This document shows, one piece after another, positions 23,029-34,322 of a stretch of 64,000 nt of DNA; within the stretch, counting starts at the first letter, position 1, and each line of letters opens with the position of its first letter. The notes under the pieces were generated by a model, which did not search any database, was not told the origin of the DNA, and saw nothing but the letters and a program-made list of their open reading frames with translations. This stretch comes from Colocasia esculenta (Eukaryota; Streptophyta; Magnoliopsida; Alismatales; Araceae): assembly GCA_014218235.1 (NCBI GenBank), contig CM024753.1, positions 174,320,348 through 174,384,347 on the forward strand, read 5' to 3'. The position numbers were made by a program, and so were the translations under genes.

Positions 23029-23871
23029 TTAGGAGAATGTCTTTATGTGTCACCCTGACCATAACACAGTAGTTTTGTTGATGCAGCATTGGTCGATACC
23101 AGAGCTTCTATAAATGTTTTCCCGCTGAGTACTTTAAGGTCCCGCAACATCTCCGAGCGCCGCTTGCAGCCCACTCCTACAACCATAGCGGCCTATGACA
23201 ATTCCCGGCAGGCCTGCCATGGCATCATTTCTTTACAGACTGAATTGGGCCCACTTGTCATGATTGTGGATTTCTATGTGCTTGATATTGATCCTACTTT
23301 CAAAGCCATCGTAGGTCGCCCATGGATTGAGGCGTTAGGGGCAGTCCCCTCTACGGCTCATCAATGCTTGAAATTTCCATTCCAAGGGCAGATAGTTAAA
23401 GTCAAAAGTGCAGCAACCACCCACACTGTAGATGCCATCGAGAAGATAATGCCATCGGTCTGGACATCTAACTAGCCCATCATCTCAGTGCTTGATGTGA
23501 ATTTTCCATGGGCTTACACATTTTCCAGCAGCTGTCAGATTGTATCTCCATCAGTGGCCGCCATTAAAAAGAACACATTGACAAACACCAAGGGGTGGAA
23601 TATCATGGTTAGAATTGGGTATCAACTGGGAAAAGGGCTTGGCACTCACCTTCAGGGGAGGACTCAAATTATTAATGATCCCAAGAAATTCACAAAGCGG
23701 GGCCTTGGATACCAAGAAGGATTTAAGCTTTGGGCAGCACAATCATCTACATTGAAGTCAGACCAAGAGCCTCTCACCTGGACTCTATATGATCATTTTG
23801 TCAGAGGGTCCATGCAGCCAGGCTACAATACTGTCATGATAGAAGCACTAAATTGCCCAACGGCCCAGTAA
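23029..23871 (+). pseudogene. Tat-B aspartic protease with G-patch domain
   Basis: The frame around 23080 reads ALVDTRASINVFPLSTL, the active-site segment of a retroviral aspartic protease, where Gly of D-T-G is Arg (GGA to AGA). The flap and end region AIVGRPWIEALGAVPSTAHQ fits Tat proteases. A TAG at 23473 interrupts the frame; it then continues from 23488 with GWNIMVRIGYQLGKGLGTHL and RGLGYQEGFKLW, a G-patch motif that binds nucleic acid and commonly follows protease in this clade. The stop at 23869 ends the gag-pro part. It would process the polyprotein; the Arg in the active site and the stop argue that it cannot. Confidence 0.85.
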
Positions 23872-24919
23872 AAAGAGGAGCTAGATAAACAGGGGCATAA
23901 GAACCAGATCTGGAAGATTTAGTCTCACCATCAGTTTTTTGTTCAAGGAGGACAACACCATGCAGTCCCCGGTATCAGAGGCAGAGGACAAGATCTTGAA
24001 GACCTCGTTTTGGCGGTCAGTCATTTGTTCAGCGGGACAGCATTCCGCATCTCCCAGCAATGGAACAGTCAGTATCAGCAGCCACCACCAAGCGACAGTT
24101 GCTTGGATCTGGTAAGGATTTTGAAATCGTGAACCCCATCAACTCAACAAAGGAGTTTTGGCAGAGTATTCCCGGCCTTCTAGTCATTTTGTATCTTCCA
24201 TCCTTGTTTATAATTTGCCTTCATCCCTTCTTCTCCTCCTCTTTCCTCCAATTCTCCACTGACGCTCTCAAAGTGTTAACTGTTCTTCTTCTTCCCCTTT
24301 TCATTATTTTCTTAATGGCTCGATTTGTCCTTCTCCCGATGCCTCGCAGTAGGATAGTTTATTCCTTTCCTTAGTTAATGTGTCAAAAAACCCATAAAAC
24401 AAAACAAAAAACAAAAAAATAAAACAAAAAAGGGTGTGCCCAATCGGACGGCGATCCCCATCTTCTCTCCCTTTTCTTCCTTTCGGACGGCGATCCCCGT
24501 CTTTCCCCCTTCCTCCATCATCGGACGAAAATCCCCGTCCTTCCTCTCCTTCCAAGCACTAATTCCCCACTTCAACCCCAATCCTGGCGGCGATCCCCGT
24601 CACTTCCTGCTGCAATCCCCTTTGCTTGACGGTGATCCCCATCACCCCCCGTTCTTAGCACTCGGACGGCGATCCCTGTCCCGGTGCTCCCTTGCTTTCG
24701 ACGGAGATCCCCGTCACCTACACGCTCCTTCGCTTCCTCGACAGCGATCCCCGTCACACTCTCCTCTTCCTTGGCAGTGATCCCCGCCTTTCCCTTCCTT
24801 CTGCTTAAGCCGCAATCTTCGCCCACCGACCGCCATGGTCATTTTGGGCGATCTGGGTGAGGGGCTTTCTATTCCCCTGCACCCCAACTCTGTTGTGGGC
24901 GCCCTGAGCTCGGGTGGCC
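23872..24919 (+). other. Gap between protease and RT, possible Ogre-like intron start
   Basis: No frame is supported. A possible donor, GATCTG|GTAAGG, lies at 24112; a possible acceptor, GATTCAG, ends at 34021 beyond the inserted chromovirus. Ogre elements are known to splice out a short intron at this place. Splicing here is only inferred. Confidence 0.35.
24440..24795. repeat. Array of GACGG-CGATCC-CCGTC dyads
   Basis: About ten copies of the imperfect palindrome GACGGCGATCCCCGTC recur every 25-50 bp (for example near 24448, 24486, 24588, 24639, 24664, 24699, 24739), separated by pyrimidine-rich spacers. Some copies have CCCATC or GGTGATC variants. The array lies in the protease-RT gap of Tat-B. 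Confidence 0.85.
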
Positions 24920-24924
24920 CGCCT

Positions 24925-26999
24925 TGTAACATCGCGTGCCTTTCGGATCCATGCGGATCTTGTGTGTGTTGGTTGTGTGGGCCGTTGTGAGGCCAATGTG
25001 AGCTAGTTGCGTGGAATGTGTGATGTGAATGTGTGGCTTGAGCAGGTGAAGAGCAGGGTTGGTCCTGAAATGAAACAGACCTGCTGCTATTCAGTTGGAG
25101 TTGCGGCCAGGGTTGCCGTTGACTTGTTGGCGTCCAGGTTAGTGACGTTGACTACTTGAACTTGGCGGCAGTAGATGTGGACGCTAAGGTGGCGGTTGCT
25201 GTTGGCGGCATAGGGGTTGACGCCAACCTGAGAATTCTGCAGGTTATAGGCTCACCCGAGAGCAGTTCTCTCAGCTCACTCTCTTTCCCTCTTGCCCCAG
25301 CTTGCTGCCCCCGTGTCTCTGAAGCTTCTAACAGGTTCCGAAGAGTGGTTGGACGATCGTTGATCGCGTGGCGTCGCCGAATTACGCGAGGAAACGCCAT
25401 ATCGTGGTGCAATTCCCGTGGGAGCTCGCGGAGGGCTCGGCGTGAACCGGGAGATTGCGGGAGGTTCTAGCGCGTTCTGAGGTAGGGGACGAACCCTGGT
25501 AGCTCCGTAGAAACATTAAAACATAACAAACCCACTTGAATCAGCATGATAATGCATTTTCGGATCAAGTTGCACCATGCGGGGTTAATGGGTGTTTGAG
25601 TAGTTTAATGTACAAAGCATGTTGTAATGGATTGTAATTGGTTCTGGCATGCTACAGGAACTGCATTTGTGATGTTTATCTGTGGTTAGAACGGTTAGAA
25701 AACCCGCAGAGCCGGATTATAAGGCCGGAGAACTTGGCGTCAACATCGTTTGTCGCCAAGCTCCTCAGCCAAGATGTTAACGGCCAGTCCCTTACCGTTG
25801 ACTTGTTGTAAGCGGCAGTCGATGTTGCCGCCTACTGATTATGAATAGAAATGACTAATTACGCATTTATCGATAATGCAGTGTGTTGACACATGAGTGC
25901 ACTGAGTGCACTTGGTTCTCGTGTTTAGCATGCAAGGTATGTAGTTAGTTGCTTACTCAGTGGACTGTGTGTGTGTTTACCGCGAGTTAGTTGGGTCACG
26001 TGTAGTGGACCATGGTTACTTGTGGTTTACGTGAGGTTTCACGTGGTTTGTGTGGACGTGCACGTGGTTTTGTGTACTTAGCGAGTAGTACGACGCCTAC
26101 CGTGGTTACCTCTCCAGTTGGTACCCCAGTTCTTTGTGAGCCATGCTGTTAGCTCGGGGCTTTGTCCCGGTACTTGTGTTGTACCGTCGAGGTCTGTGTC
26201 GTCTGACCTGGACACCCTCACTCTTGTGTTTGAGTTGTACGTCCGGCTGAGGGAAAGACGACAGTGGGACAATGACACTTGAGTTTGTTTTTAGTCACTT
26301 GTAGCGCCTCGTAGTTGAGGTACGGACACCAGTCGACACTGGTCCCCAGCTAGTCCTTTTCCAGTGCCTCACTCTAGAGCCCAGGCCAGGGTCTCTTGAG
26401 GTGTCAGCATGGGCCTGTGACCGTGTGGTCCGCAGATGGTGGTGTTTAGTTTGGTCTCCACAGTTTGCTTGACCTTTTCACGTGGAGCGGCAGCTGGTCC
26501 TTTCGTCCGTGGGGCTGCGAGACTGAGAGGTAGACCTTATCTGCTTAGCTGTTCTATAAATTGTTGTGTTGTTTACTATTCGTACCTGTGTGTTTGGTTT
26601 GCTCGGTTTTTGGGAGTTCCCTACTGAGCCAGTGACTAGAGAGGCTCACCCCTACCCCCACAGGTGAAGCGAGGAGGATGTCTCACAACCGTCGTCCAGC
26701 TCAGGCCGCGCCGTAGCGGCAGGGTCAGTACCTCCAGCGTGTAGTTCCAGCATTGTAGTTTAGTTAGTTGTTTACTTTCTTCAGTTGTACCTCGGGGTAT
26801 GCCCCAGGCTCTTGTACCTCTTTATAGTTTTTGTGGAAATTGACTATGTAAACTATGAATATATATGAAATGTGGTGTGTTCCTTTATGTTTACACGACT
26901 GTGGTTGGTATCCCTTGCGAGGCTTCGGCCCGTTCGCGGGAGGCGGACTCGGATCAAGTACGTTATCGTTTAATGGGCTTGGCCGAGGCGTTCATCACA
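24925..26999 (+). repeat. 5' LTR of the forward chromovirus
   Basis: Starts TGTAACATCGCGTGCC and ends GCGTTCATCACA. Compared with the 3' LTR it has an extra ~130 bp near 26150-26280 and lacks ~150 bp present at 33270-33420. Dyads at 25735-25840 have arms TTGGCG/CGCCAA, TTAACGG/CCGTTGA and GCGGCA/TGCCGC. The motif CTCGGGGTATGCCCC is at 26791. Confidence 0.9.
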
Positions 27000-27000
27000 G

Positions 27001-27013
27001 TTGGTATCAGAGC
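27001..27013 (+). other. Primer binding site (tRNA iMet type)
   Basis: TTGGTATCAGAGC lies two bases after the LTR end, the standard plant initiator-Met primer site used by copia and chromoviruses. Confidence 0.9.
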
Positions 27014-27153
27014 AAGGTCTGTGTTATATAAGGGAATTAGAAAGATACATAGCCTTATTTCGGTCTTTATACACTGCTGGTAGGGACCCTGGTTTTTGAT
27101 AATTTGTTGTTTTGATTTTTTGTCTGGTGTTTTGTGTATGTAAAATTTCTGAA

Positions 27154-28290
27154 ATGGCTGATAGGAGAGATTGGGGTGGTGGAGGAGATGATCCAGAGGA
27201 AAGCACCCAGCGTATGATAGAGAGATCTGGGAGCCTCACGGATATTCGAGCAAGAATGGATCAGTAGGCGCCAGTACCACCGGTTGCAGTGCCACCTGGG
27301 GATGGAGAGCTGTACCTGTTGCTCCAGTTCCGCCGAGAGTGGAGGTGCCTTTTTTTAGCACCTGTGCCACCACCACCACCAGTGTTGATAGCAGAAGAAC
27401 CAGTGATGCAGGGGAAGATTTCTGAGATTGCAGCCGCCTACTATTCAGAGGGCCGAATCCAGATACAGCCGAGCATTGGTTCATGAAATTGAGAGGGTCT
27501 TTGCGACTATGAGGTGTCCGGCAGCGGATAGAGTGGTGTTAGCTGCTTATCAGTTAAGGGTTTTGCACTGGAATGGTGGCGATTGAAGATGCAAACCACC
27601 TTTGCAGGCAGACGGAGGAAGCTATCACTTGGTGGCGAGTTTCTTGATGTATTTAACGATACATTCTTTCCGATCCAAGTGCAGCCATAAAAAAGAGCAA
27701 TTCCGAACTCTCCAGCAAGGTAACTCTTCAATCTTAGAGTACCAGATGAGATTTATGGCACTTAGCCGTTATGCGCCATATATGGTTTCAGATAAAGATG
27801 GTTGAGTATTTATCAGAGGATTGAGAGTGAATTGCAGGATGCGATAGTACCTCTCATGTGCAAGACAGTGGAAAGGCAGCGCAGAGGGCAGCTACTTTGG
27901 AGAGGTCTATCCGGACTCGTCAGGCAGGTGAATCAGTTCAGGTAGTTTCCAGCTACCGCAGCAGACAGTAGGTGCAAGCATGGTAAAGCACCAGCGGGAC
28001 CTTCTACATCAGGCTTTGGTAAATGGGGCCCAGAAATTAAAGCAAGCACTTAAAGGAAAAGGAAGAGGATGGGGAGGTCGTCCGCATTCCAGCAGGCCGT
28101 GGTAGGCCTGAGTGGAGGAGTCGCAGCAGAGCACTGCCGGCAGCCTATTGTTCCTCCAGGGTATAGATGTTATAATTGTAATCACCGTGACATTTGATCC
28201 GCAATTGTCCCTATGCAGAGAATAGGGTATGGCAGAGGTGTGCAGCAGCAGCAGCCTCAAAGTTCCAGCAGCCATAGCAGGTCGTGGCAG
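27154..28290 (+). pseudogene. gag: gag of the forward chromovirus
   Basis: ATG at 27154 gives MADRRDWGGGGDDPEESTQR, then a TAG after MDQ (27268). Fragments in changing frames follow: the segment near 27590-27800 (FRTLQQGNSSILEYQMRFMA, LSRYAPYMVSDKDG) matches the conserved capsid C-terminal part of plant Ty3 gag. Near 28160 the remains of a CCHC knuckle (RCYNCNHRDI) can be read, followed by a stop. Several frameshifts and stops make it non-functional. Confidence 0.75.
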
Positions 28291-28299
28291 AGGAGCACC

Positions 28300-31200
28300 G
28301 CAGCAACGAGGGAGAGGCCGGGTTTGGCTATCACCCGAGCCCAGGCAGAGGCGTCAAATATGATAGAAGGTACTTTACCTCTTTATGAATATTCAGCAAG
28401 AGTCTTATTTGATTCGGGTACCTCTCATTCTTTATTTCCGAAGAATTTCTGGATTGTATAGCTCATCCTTTAGAAGAAGTCTTGTGAGTTAGTGTGGAGG
28501 TTCCTTCAGGTGAGTTCTTACTCACTTCGAGCTATATAGATGAAGCTCCTGTTATGATTGAAGGGAACCAGATGCCGGGTCGGTTGTATGCCCTGCAGTT
28601 GTCAGATTATGATATCATTTTGGGTATAGATTGGCTTGAGATGTATGGAGCAATGTTAGATTGCAGAAAGAAAGGATCAGATTTTGTCATCCTAATGGTG
28701 CAGTGTTTGAATATCAAGGTATGCCTTTTTATACCTCCAAGTTTTTAATTTCTACAATTAAAGCTAGAAAGTTGATTGATGACGGGTGTGTGGCTTATTT
28801 AGCCTCGGTAAGTTTGGTAGAGGCCAGTCAGCCAGTAGAAGCAGTTCCCGTGGTTAGGGAATTTGCTGATGTTTTTCCGGAAGATTTGCCTGGTTTAGCT
28901 CCACATAGAGAGGTGGACTTTACTATTGAGTTGCTGCCAGGTACCATGCTGATTTCTAAAGCTACATATCGGATGGCACCCAGAACTTAAAGAATTGAAA
29001 AAGCAATTAGAAGAGTTGTTGCAAAAAGGTTTTATTAGACCAAGTCATTCCCCATGGGGAGCGCCGGTTTTATTTGTGAAAAGAAAGATGGAAGTTTTCG
29101 GATGTGCATTGATTATAGAAAATTGAATGATGTGACCATCAAGAATAAGTACCCGTTGCCGAGGATAGATGATTTATTTGATCAGTTGCAATCAGCAAAG
29201 GTGTTTTCTAAGATGATTTGAGGTCTGGGTACCATCAATTGAGAATCAAAGAGAAGATATAGATACCAGCGTTCAGAACCAGATATGGTCACTATGAGTT
29301 TGTGGTAATGCCTTTTGGTTGACTAATGCTCCTACAGGTTTTATGGATCTGATGAATATAATTTTTCATCCGTATTTTGATCAATTCATTGTGGTCTTTA
29401 TTGATGATATTCTAATTTATTCAGCATCTGAAGAGAGCATGCAGCTCATTTGATTTAACCTGCAGTTGTTAAGAGATAACCAGTTGAGTTTTTGGGTCAT
29501 GTTATCTCAGCTAAGGAATAGCAGTGGACCCGAGTTAAAGTGGAAGCGTGTCTAGGTGGGGAGTGCCTATGACAATAATCGAGATCAGAAGTTTTCTGGG
29601 TTTGGCAGGTATTATAGGCGCTTCATTCAAGATTTTTCTAAGATTGCAGCACCTATGACTAGATGACCAGAAAGGAGTGCCTTTTGTGTGGTCCGGTGAA
29701 TGTTAGAGAAGTTTCATAGAGTTGAAGAAAAGACTCACATCAGCACCATATTGACATTACCGGCAGGGAGTGGTGGTTTTGTGTTGTATACTGATGCTTC
29801 AAGGAGAGGTCTTGGCGCAGTGCTTATGCAGCATGGTAAAGTGATAGCGTATGCGTCTAGACAATTGAAGCCAGCAGAAGAGAATTACCCCACTCATGAT
29901 TTAGAATTGGCAGCAGTTGTGTTTGCTTTAAAAATGTGGAGGCATTATCTGTATGGCGAGAGATTTGAGATTTTTACAGATCATAAAAGCTTGAAATATA
30001 TCTTCTCGCAGAAAGATTTGAATCTTCGCCAATGCAGATGGGTTGAATATCTGAAGGATTATGATTTCAGTTTGGCTTACCATCGGGTAAGGCCAATGTT
30101 GTAGCAGATGCTTGAGCAGAAAGGCATATATGAATTTGATGATGATTAAAGAATGAAAGTTATATGAAGAAGTAGCAGAGAATTCCTTGTATGTGCCCAG
30201 CAGTCAGCGACGGGCAATTCTAGCTGCTAGTGCAGTAGAGCCGTCTTTGTATTGGCAGCTCATTGAAGCTCAGAGAGCAGATGCAGGTACCTGAAATTGT
30301 GAAAATGGAAGGAGTTTCTATTGATGATATTGTGTGGTCAGGGCTTCGAGGCAGTGTTGTTGTTCCTGCAGAAAGAGAGGTGAAGCAGCGAGTATTGGAA
30401 GAGGCTCATAAATCTAGGTACACTATTCAGCGGGTAGTACTAAAATGTACCATGATTTAAGAAGCATTTTTTGGTGGCTCATATGAAGAAGAAATAGCAG
30501 AATTGTAGCAAGTTGTACAAGTGTGCTATCTGTCAGCAGATTAAAGCAGAGCATCAGAAGCCTGAAGGTCTATTGCAACCGTTGCCTATTCCACAGTGGG
30601 AAATGGGATGATATTGCAATGGACTTTGTGGCAGGTTTACCAAGGTCGAGTTCCGGGCATAATGGAATATGGGTGTTTGTTGACAGATTGACTAAAGTAT
30701 GCAGATTAGTGGCAGTAAGTATGTCTTGGACAGTGGACAGATTGGCAAATATTTATGTTGAAAGAATTATTCCACTGCATGGTATTCCGAAGACTATTGT
30801 ATTGATAGAGATCCAAGATTTACTTCTGGTTTTGGAGAAGTTTTGCAGAAAGTGATTGGTTCTGAATTGAGGTATAGCTCCGCTTATCATCCAGACAGAC
30901 AGATGGTCAGACAGAGAGGACTATTCAGACAATTGAAGATATGTTGCGAGCTTGTTGTTTAGTTTGGGGAGGTAGTTGGGGAGCATCATTTGGGAATGGT
31001 TGAATTTGCCTACAATAATAGCTATCATACCAGTCTTGGGATGGCACCGTATGAAGCTTTATATGGAAGGAAGTAGAACCCCATTAAACTGGCATGAAGT
31101 GGGAGAAAGAGGTAATTGGTTGGGTCCTAAATTGATTCAGCAAACCACGGAAGTGGTGAAGCTTATTAAAGAAAAATTGCAGGCAGCTCAAAGTAGGCAG

Positions 31201-31650
31201 AAAAGTTATGCAGATGTTCGAAGGAGACCACTTCAGTTTGAGGTGAGAGATTTGTTTTCTGAGAGTTTCCCCAAGTAAAGGTATTATGATTTGGAAAGTC
31301 TGGGAAGTTGAGTCCAAGGTATGTGGGACCTTTCCAGGTGATTGAAAGAATTGGAGAAGCAGCTTATAGGCTGGATTTGCCAGCTGATTTTGCCGATGTG
31401 CATGATATTTTCCATGTCTCCATGTTGAGGAAGTGTATTGAAGATCCAGCTCAAATAATTAGATATCAAGGCGGGACCTGAGGCCGGACATGACTATGCC
31501 AGAGTATCCGGTGCAGATCACAGATCGAAAGATGAAGAAGCTGAGGAATAAAGAAATGAGCTAGGTAAAGTGAGATGGTAAAATAGATTAGGTGGTGAGG
31601 ATACCTGGAGTGGCCGCGGAAATGGCTAAAGGGTATCCCTATCTGTTGAG
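28300..31650 (+). pseudogene. pol: pol of the forward chromovirus: PR-RT-RH-INT-chromodomain
   Basis: Protease: YSARVLFDSGTSHSLFPKNF (28390-28450), active-site DSG kept. RT starts with FADVFPEDLPGLAPHREVDF (28860) and continues through [20 protein letters not shown] (about 29100); the catalytic FIDDILIYS is near 29398. RNase [21 protein letters not shown] and [19 protein letters not shown] in an open stretch 29700-30104. Integrase: AICQQIKAEHQKPEG, then WDDIAMDFVAGLPRSSSGHN and WVFVDRLTKVCRLV (30520-30855), followed by YNNSYHTSLGMAPYEAL in another frame. The tail ([13 protein letters not shown], 31400, then KVRW near 31570) is a chromodomain-type end. At least ten stops or frameshifts are visible. 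Confidence 0.85.
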
Positions 31651-31771
31651 TAAGCTGTGTATTTTCTTTTTTTAGATGATAGTACTTGTAAAAGTGTGTA
31701 TGTATGAGTTGTTTAACTTTGAATTGTGTTATGAATTTCGAGGTCGAAATTTTCTTTTTAGATGATAGTAA

Positions 31772-33898
31772 TGTAACATCGCGTGCCTTTCGGATCCATG
31801 CGAATCTTGTGGTGTGTGGTGTGGGCCGTTGTGAGGCCAATGTGAGCTAGTTGCGTGGAATGGTGATGTGAATGTGGCTTGAGCAGGTGAAGAGCAGGGT
31901 TGGTCCTGAAATGAAACAGGACCTGCTGCTATTCAGTTGGAGTGGCGGCCAGGGGGGGCCGTTGACTGGTTGGGTCCAGGTTAGTGGAGTTGATTGCTTG
32001 AACTTGGCGGCAGTAGATGTGGACGCTAAGGGTGGCGGTTGCTGTTGGTGGCATAGGGGTTGACGCCAACCTAAGAATTCTGCAGGTTATAGGCTCACCC
32101 GAGAGCAGTTCTCTCAGCTCACTCTCTTTCCCTCTTGCCCCAGCTTGCTGCCCCCGTGTCTCTGAAGCTTCTAACAGGTTCCGAAGAGTGGTTGGACGAT
32201 CGTTGATCGTGTGGCGTCGCCGAATTGCGCGAGGAAACACCATATCGTGGTGCAATTCCCGTGGGAGCTCGCGGAGGGCTCGGCGTGAACCGAGAGATTG
32301 CGGGAGGTTCTAGCGCGTTCTGAGGTAGGGGACGAACCATGGTAGCTCCGTAGAAAATATAAAACATAAAAACCCACTGAATCAGCATGATATGTGTTTT
32401 CGGATCAAGTTGCACCATGTGGGGTTAATGGGTGGTTTGAGTAGTTTAATGTAAAAAGCATGTTGTAATGGATTGTAATGGGTTCTGGCATGCTACAGGA
32501 ACTGCATTTGTATGTTTTTCTGTGGTTAGAATGGTTAGAAAACCCGCAGAGCCGGATTAGGGTTTCTGCAGGGTATAAGGCCGGAGAACTTGGCGTCAAC
32601 ATCGTTTGTCGCCAAGCTCCTCAGCCAAGATGTTAACGGCCAGGTCCCTTGCCGTTGACTTGTTGTAAGCGGCAGTCGATGTTGCCGCCTACTGATTATG
32701 AACAGAAATGACTAATTACAGCATTTATCGATAATGCATGTGTGTTGACACATGAGGTGCACTGAGTGCACTTGGTTCTCATGTTTAGCATGCAAGGTAT
32801 GCAGTTAGTTGCTTACTTCAGTGACTGCGTGTTGTTTACGCGAGTCAGTTGGGTTCACGTGTAGTGGACCATGGTTACTTGTGGTTTACGTGAGGTTTCA
32901 CGTGGTTGTGTGTGACGTGCACGTGGTTTTGTGTACGTGGCGAGTAGTACGACGCCTACCGTGGTTACCTCTCCAGTGGGTGCCCCTGGTTCTTTGTGAG
33001 CCAGGCTGTTAGCTCGACACTTGAGTTTGTTTTAGTCACTTGTAGCGCGCTCGTAGTTGGGGGTACGGACACCAGTAGTCGACACTGGTCCCCAGCTAGT
33101 CCTTTTCCAGTGCCTCACTCTAGAGAGCCAGCCAGGGTCTCTGAGGTGTCAGCATGGGCCTATGACCGTGTGGTCCGCGGGTGGTGGTGTTAGTTGGTCT
33201 CCACAGTGCTTGACTTTTCACGTGGAGCAGCAGCTGGACCTTTCGTCCGTGGCTGCGAGACTGAGAGGTAGATCTGTGTTAGTTTGTACGAGTCAGTTTC
33301 TGGTGTTGCGAACCAGTTCACGTGGCTCGTGTTGGCTGTCTCTACTTTAGCTTGTACACCTGTACTGATTTGCGTTAATTATTCTGTTGTTTCTCGTAGC
33401 GGCAGACGGTGAGGTATTTATAGCTTTACTTATCTGCTTAGTGTTCTATAAATTGTTGGTGATGTTTACTATTCGTACCTGTGGTGGTTGGTTTGCTCGA
33501 TTTGGGGGAGTTCCCTATGAGCCAGTGTCTAGAGAGGCTCACCCTACCCCCACAGGTGAGAGCGAGGAGGACGTCTCACGACCGTCGTCCAGCTCAGGGC
33601 CGCGCGTAGCGGTGCAGGGTCAGTACCTCCAGCGGTTGAGTTCCAGCAGTGTAGTTAGTTAGTTGTTTACTTTCTTCAGTTGTACCTCGGGGTATGCCTC
33701 AGGCTCTTGTACCTCTTTATAGTTTTTGTGGAAATTGGCTATGTAAAACTATGAAATATATATGAATGTGGTGTGTTCCTTTATGTTACACGGACTGTGG
33801 TTTGGTATCCTTGCGAGGCTTCGGCCCGTTCGCGGGGAGGCGGACTCGGATCAAGTACGTTATCGGTTTAACGGGCTTGGCCGAGGCGTTCTGTCACA
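31772..33898 (+). repeat. 3' LTR of the forward chromovirus
   Basis: Starts TGTAACATCGCGTGCC after a weak purine tract (AGATGATAGTAA) and ends TTCTGTCACA before the CGCCT duplication. Dyads at 32585-32695 repeat those of the 5' LTR. The motif CTCGGGGTATGCCTC is at 33686. Confidence 0.9.
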
Positions 33899-33903
33899 CG
33901 CCT

Positions 33904-34322
33904 CCACCTCCAGACCATCAAAGGATTCTCGTGGCCCAGCCACGCCTGTTTCTTTCCCTTCAAATAATCCTCTGGACACTTCTCCAGGCCTCCTGTATAT
34001 ATCACCCCTAGTTAGATTCAGGGGTAGGATCTAGCAAGTCCCCGTCCCCGTCTAGGAAAAGAAAGGGTAGTGGCATACCTAATAGATATTTGATGGATCT
34101 GGTGCAAAGGTGTGGCGCTCTTCTAGCTGTTGAAGAGTTCGTCTAGGAAGTTGTAATTCTAAACATAGAAGCTCAGCACGAAGAGGAAGGGCTAGATGAT
34201 GGGTTTGGAGTTTATGAAATCTTAACTGAGGAAGACCCAGCAGATGAAGAAGATGGTGAGATAGAGGACGCTGTCGAGATGTATGCAAGTGGCATAAGGA
34301 GATTTGATGAACCACATCGGCA
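33904..34322 (+). pseudogene. Start of Tat-B pol before the RT core
   Basis: After the inserted element, an open frame from about 34030 reads SKSPSPSRKRKGSGIPNRYL and, after a TAG near 34144, an acidic stretch (EEEGLDDGFGVYEILTEEDP). A frameshift near 34315 joins it to the RT frame. Acidic sequence ahead of RT is common in Tat pol. The left part (33904-34020) is noncoding. Confidence 0.55.

Larger units (their letters stand above)
24925..33898 (+). mobile_element. Forward chromovirus (Tekay/Del-like), complete but decayed (TSD CGCCT)
   Basis: CGCCT at 24920-24924 and 33899-33903 flank LTRs of 2075 and 2127 bp. Primer site, gag, protease, RT, RNase H, integrase and a C-terminal chromodomain-like tail are in the usual Ty3 order. 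Many frameshifts and stops show an old insertion, as do the large indels between the LTRs. Tekay/Del assignment rests on the iMet primer site, the long LTRs and the wording of the protein ends. Confidence 0.9.
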
